Below are positions 31,316 through 33,734 of a DNA stretch of 33,734 nucleotides, in pieces. Numbering within the stretch: the stretch's first letter is position 1; each line of letters opens with the position of its first letter. The notes below the pieces were generated by a model. The model had not been told where the DNA came from. It ran no database searches and worked only from the letters and a program-made list of their open reading frames with translations. This stretch comes from Treponema sp. (GTDB lineage: Bacteria; Spirochaetota; Spirochaetia; Treponematales; Treponemataceae): NCBI GenBank assembly GCA_017392945.1, contig JAFOSK010000023.1, forward strand, positions 1 to 33,734, given 5' to 3'. The position numbers and the translations under genes were made by a program.

Positions 31316-31324
31316 AAACGCACT

Positions 31325-33721
31325 ATGAAAAAGACGATGTTTTTTTTAATTTTTATAGCAAGTTTGCTGGCTTTTTCCTGTTCGAATGATTTTGGTATTC
31401 CAGAAAAAATCTATATAAAAACTAACACGCAGTATAATTATTCTCTTGGTAATTTTACTCAGGATTTGGCAGAGTATCTTTCTGTAGATACTCTGAGGGA
31501 TTCTATATCTTCTGAAAATAATATGTCTATTTATGATTACAATCCTAACGGAACTTGCAGCGTTCAGAAGTATATGATAGACATGGCGATTTCTGAAATC
31601 CCAGTTAATATCGGGGAATATCTTTCAAATATGAATTTTTCGGAAAGTTTGAAGGGGATGAGCTTTGACAGGGATATTGAAATTCCTGATGTTTCTAGCG
31701 GTGTTTCATGTTCGGAGACGATTGAACTGCCGGATATAAACAAAAAGATCAGGTCGTCGGCTTCTATTGCGGATAAAACTATTCCGGTGCCAGGCTCTGG
31801 TAGCATAACTTCGGTTACTTTGCCGATGGTTATTTCTAATCCGACTTTTAAAAACATTGAATTTTCGGGCGGTTATATGCAGGTTTCTATCTCTTCTGCT
31901 GATGCGCCTGCAAATATGACTGCAAATATTATTATGAAGGTTGAGACTTCCAGTGGAACATCTTCCGGCTCTGTTACGGTCACCGGATCTGAGTCTGCTG
32001 TTCTTAATATTCCTTTGACAGGTGCCACATTTGGTAAGAACTTTAATGTTGATGTTTCTGGAAATGCTTCGGGTGGCAGTGGAATCTATTCATACAAAAT
32101 GAGCTTTGGCTTTTCTGAGGACTTGACGATTCGCAAGATTACCGGACTTTCTATGGATTTGGGAAGTGACGGAGTTATTGCAATTGATAAAAACATAGAA
32201 ATGTCGTCGAACGGCAGTTTTGTAAGCAGTAAGATTAAGACGGGGCATGTTGCTGTGGTTTCTGCAATGCCGTCCGGTTGGGAAAATGTTGGAGTATCTT
32301 CATCGCTTTCATTTGCGGGCGGACTTACAGCTTCTGACGGGGATATTGGTTCTGGAGCAGGCGAGGCGGGAAAGTCGTATTTTATTAACAGGTATTTGGA
32401 TCTAGCGGAAAAAACTTATTACAATAAGGCAATGCAAGTGAAAGGATCCCTTGCTCTTACTCTTGATGATTCTACGCTTGTGCTGGAAGGCGTTTCTTCG
32501 GTTTCGCTTAAAGTTGACTGTTCTATAGAGGAGCTTGATTCTGTCACGGTGGATCTTTCTGACATGAAAGACAATTTTACTGTAAGCGTTTCAGAAACGT
32601 TGCCGTCTTCTTTGCAGGAGTCTGTTCAGTATATCGATCTTGCGGAATCAGGCTTTACAGCTGAATATGAAAACGGACTTCCAGAAGGAAATGACATTAC
32701 CGTAGAGGCTTATTCCGGTTTCTTTGGACTGGGTACTTCTTCTTCTCCTAAGACGGTTAAACTTTTGTCTGGAACTACCGGTAAGTCTGAATCTGTTGAA
32801 CTTAAAACTGATTCAGGAGTTATAAAACGCATTGAGCCGGCTTCTGATAAGAACGTTGATTTTTTGGTAAATCTAAAACTTCCGGGGGCCACTTCTGAAC
32901 ATCCATATTATGCAGTTCTTAGTAATATAAAGATGGGCGAAACCTATAAATTAAAGATGAACGTAACTCCTGTCTTTGACTGGAAAAAGGTTGGCTTGAA
33001 ATCTTCCATAGCAGGAACAGAGGCTCTGAAGGATACGATTGATACGGGATTCAATGTGAAATCTGTTTTTTCGGGGCTTACTGATGTGCTTAAGGATGAT
33101 ACTCTTATCAACAAATTAAAATTTACAGAAGTTCCTGTTTATCTTTATGCAGTTGCTCCTAAGCTTGATGTCTTTAATGATGTTGAGTTTACAGGTTCGA
33201 TAAACGGTGTTGTCGGATCGCAGAGTCATTCACTTATGAAAGATGGTGATAAAATTAAAGCGTCAACAGAAAAGATTGCGCTTATTACGGGAGGAGATGA
33301 TATGGTTGTTTCTGATCTGGAAAATAGTAAATACAGTTATAAGACAGATCTAGCAGAAATCGTAAATTCTCATCTTAATTCAGGATCTGCAGCTGATGAT
33401 ACGCTTAAGATTGAATATAATTTTGAACTTTCTACAGGACAGACAGGTATTATTGAAATTACAAAGGAAGAATTTGAAAGCATAAAGGAATCTTCGGAAA
33501 TTTCAATTAAGCTGTCTGCACGTATAGTAATGCCGCTTATGCTGGAATTCATAGACGATGTTTCTCTTGATATTCTGAAATTAGGAGGTCTTGATGATAG
33601 GACTGATATTTTTGAGCGTACAAGTCCTACGGATACTTCGGATTATGATAAATACATTGATATAATTCAGAAAATGATTTTGATTTATACGGTGAATAAT
33701 AATGCATTAAAATCCTTGTAA
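31325..33721 (+). CDS. Large lipoprotein, 798 aa, function unknown
   Basis: The N-terminus MKKTMFFLIFIASLLAFSC is a signal peptide with a spirochaetal lipobox, placing a lipidated Cys at residue 19. The rest is Ser/Thr/Gly/Asp-rich and strongly beta in pattern, with repeated alternation such as SGSVTVTGSESAVLNI, YKMSFGFSEDLTI and SVSLKVDCSIEEL, suggesting several beta-sandwich modules. There is no catalytic motif and only one or two further Cys residues. I do not recognise a family. It is preceded by its own promoter and terminator-isolated from tex, and ends 13 nt before the window edge, so downstream context is missing. Surface or periplasmic location is likely; function is open. Confidence 0.85.
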   Translation: MKKTMFFLIFIASLLAFSCSNDFGIPEKIYIKTNTQYNYSLGNFTQDLAEYLSVDTLRDSISSENNMSIYDYNPNGTCSVQKYMIDMAISEIPVNIGEYLSNMNFSESLKGMSFDRDIEIPDVSSGVSCSETIELPDINKKIRSSASIADKTIPVPGSGSITSVTLPMVISNPTFKNIEFSGGYMQVSISSADAPANMTANIIMKVETSSGTSSGSVTVTGSESAVLNIPLTGATFGKNFNVDVSGNASGGSGIYSYKMSFGFSEDLTIRKITGLSMDLGSDGVIAIDKNIEMSSNGSFVSSKIKTGHVAVVSAMPSGWENVGVSSSLSFAGGLTASDGDIGSGAGEAGKSYFINRYLDLAEKTYYNKAMQVKGSLALTLDDSTLVLEGVSSVSLKVDCSIEELDSVTVDLSDMKDNFTVSVSETLPSSLQESVQYIDLAESGFTAEYENGLPEGNDITVEAYSGFFGLGTSSSPKTVKLLSGTTGKSESVELKTDSGVIKRIEPASDKNVDFLVNLKLPGATSEHPYYAVLSNIKMGETYKLKMNVTPVFDWKKVGLKSSIAGTEALKDTIDTGFNVKSVFSGLTDVLKDDTLINKLKFTEVPVYLYAVAPKLDVFNDVEFTGSINGVVGSQSHSLMKDGDKIKASTEKIALITGGDDMVVSDLENSKYSYKTDLAEIVNSHLNSGSAADDTLKIEYNFELSTGQTGIIEITKEEFESIKESSEISIKLSARIVMPLMLEFIDDVSLDILKLGGLDDRTDIFERTSPTDTSDYDKYIDIIQKMILIYTVNNNALKSL

Positions 33722-33734
33722 ATATCCTTTTCAA

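Overview
This window looks like chromosomal DNA of a spirochaete, most likely a host-associated Treponema. The evidence is a moderate-to-low GC content, lipoproteins with relaxed spirochaetal lipoboxes, an archaeal-type PheRS alpha subunit (a known spirochaete trait), a bactofilin/M23 shape pair, several proteins without recognisable relatives outside spirochaetes, and dense c-di-GMP genes. The genus is an inference; no rRNA or other marker is present. I see no tRNA, rRNA, CRISPR array, IS element or phage gene.

Layout. 1-4400: nitrogen block, with the 3' end of a type III glutamine synthetase, a convergent membrane HD-GYP phosphodiesterase, and an ammonium transporter fused to a PII domain behind a long, highly structured leader. 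4500-7650: purD (-), then a secreted basic-secretory-protein-like metalloprotease lipoprotein behind its own hairpin-rich leader. 7728-11112: a response regulator and a hybrid histidine kinase with an HPt domain (-). 11244-14854: a 61-aa gene, then rsmE-pepT-murA (+); MurA carries Asp in place of the catalytic Cys. 14930-22725: a compact eight-gene minus-strand run, tatD-dusB-(spirochaete protein)-GGDEF-rhomboid-two secreted proteins-pheS. 23183-26110: M23 peptidase, bactofilin, YaaR and RicT-like PSP1 protein (+). 26126-27901: a methyltransferase and a PilZ-like protein (-). 28188-30845: a possible small RNA and tex. 30819-31290: a repeat-rich gap. 31325-33721: a large lipoprotein.

How the genes work together. 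Glutamine synthetase plus Amt-PII capture and assimilate ammonium. HD-GYP, GGDEF and the PilZ-like protein could write, erase and read c-di-GMP. The M23 peptidase and bactofilin probably set cell shape. Most other genes are housekeeping (purine synthesis, tRNA/rRNA modification, aminoacylation, peptidoglycan precursor synthesis).

The least-explained features are regulatory and structural: (i) the amtB leader, with two terminator hairpins and a possible Shine-Dalgarno sequestor/anti-sequestor; (ii) six genes whose -10-like hexamer lies only 6-10 nt before the start codon with no Shine-Dalgarno, suggesting leaderless or nearly leaderless mRNAs; (iii) a tandem 85-bp duplication that includes the last codons of tex, followed by a 60-nt inverted repeat; (iv) a short stem-loop repeat found twice with compensatory base changes.
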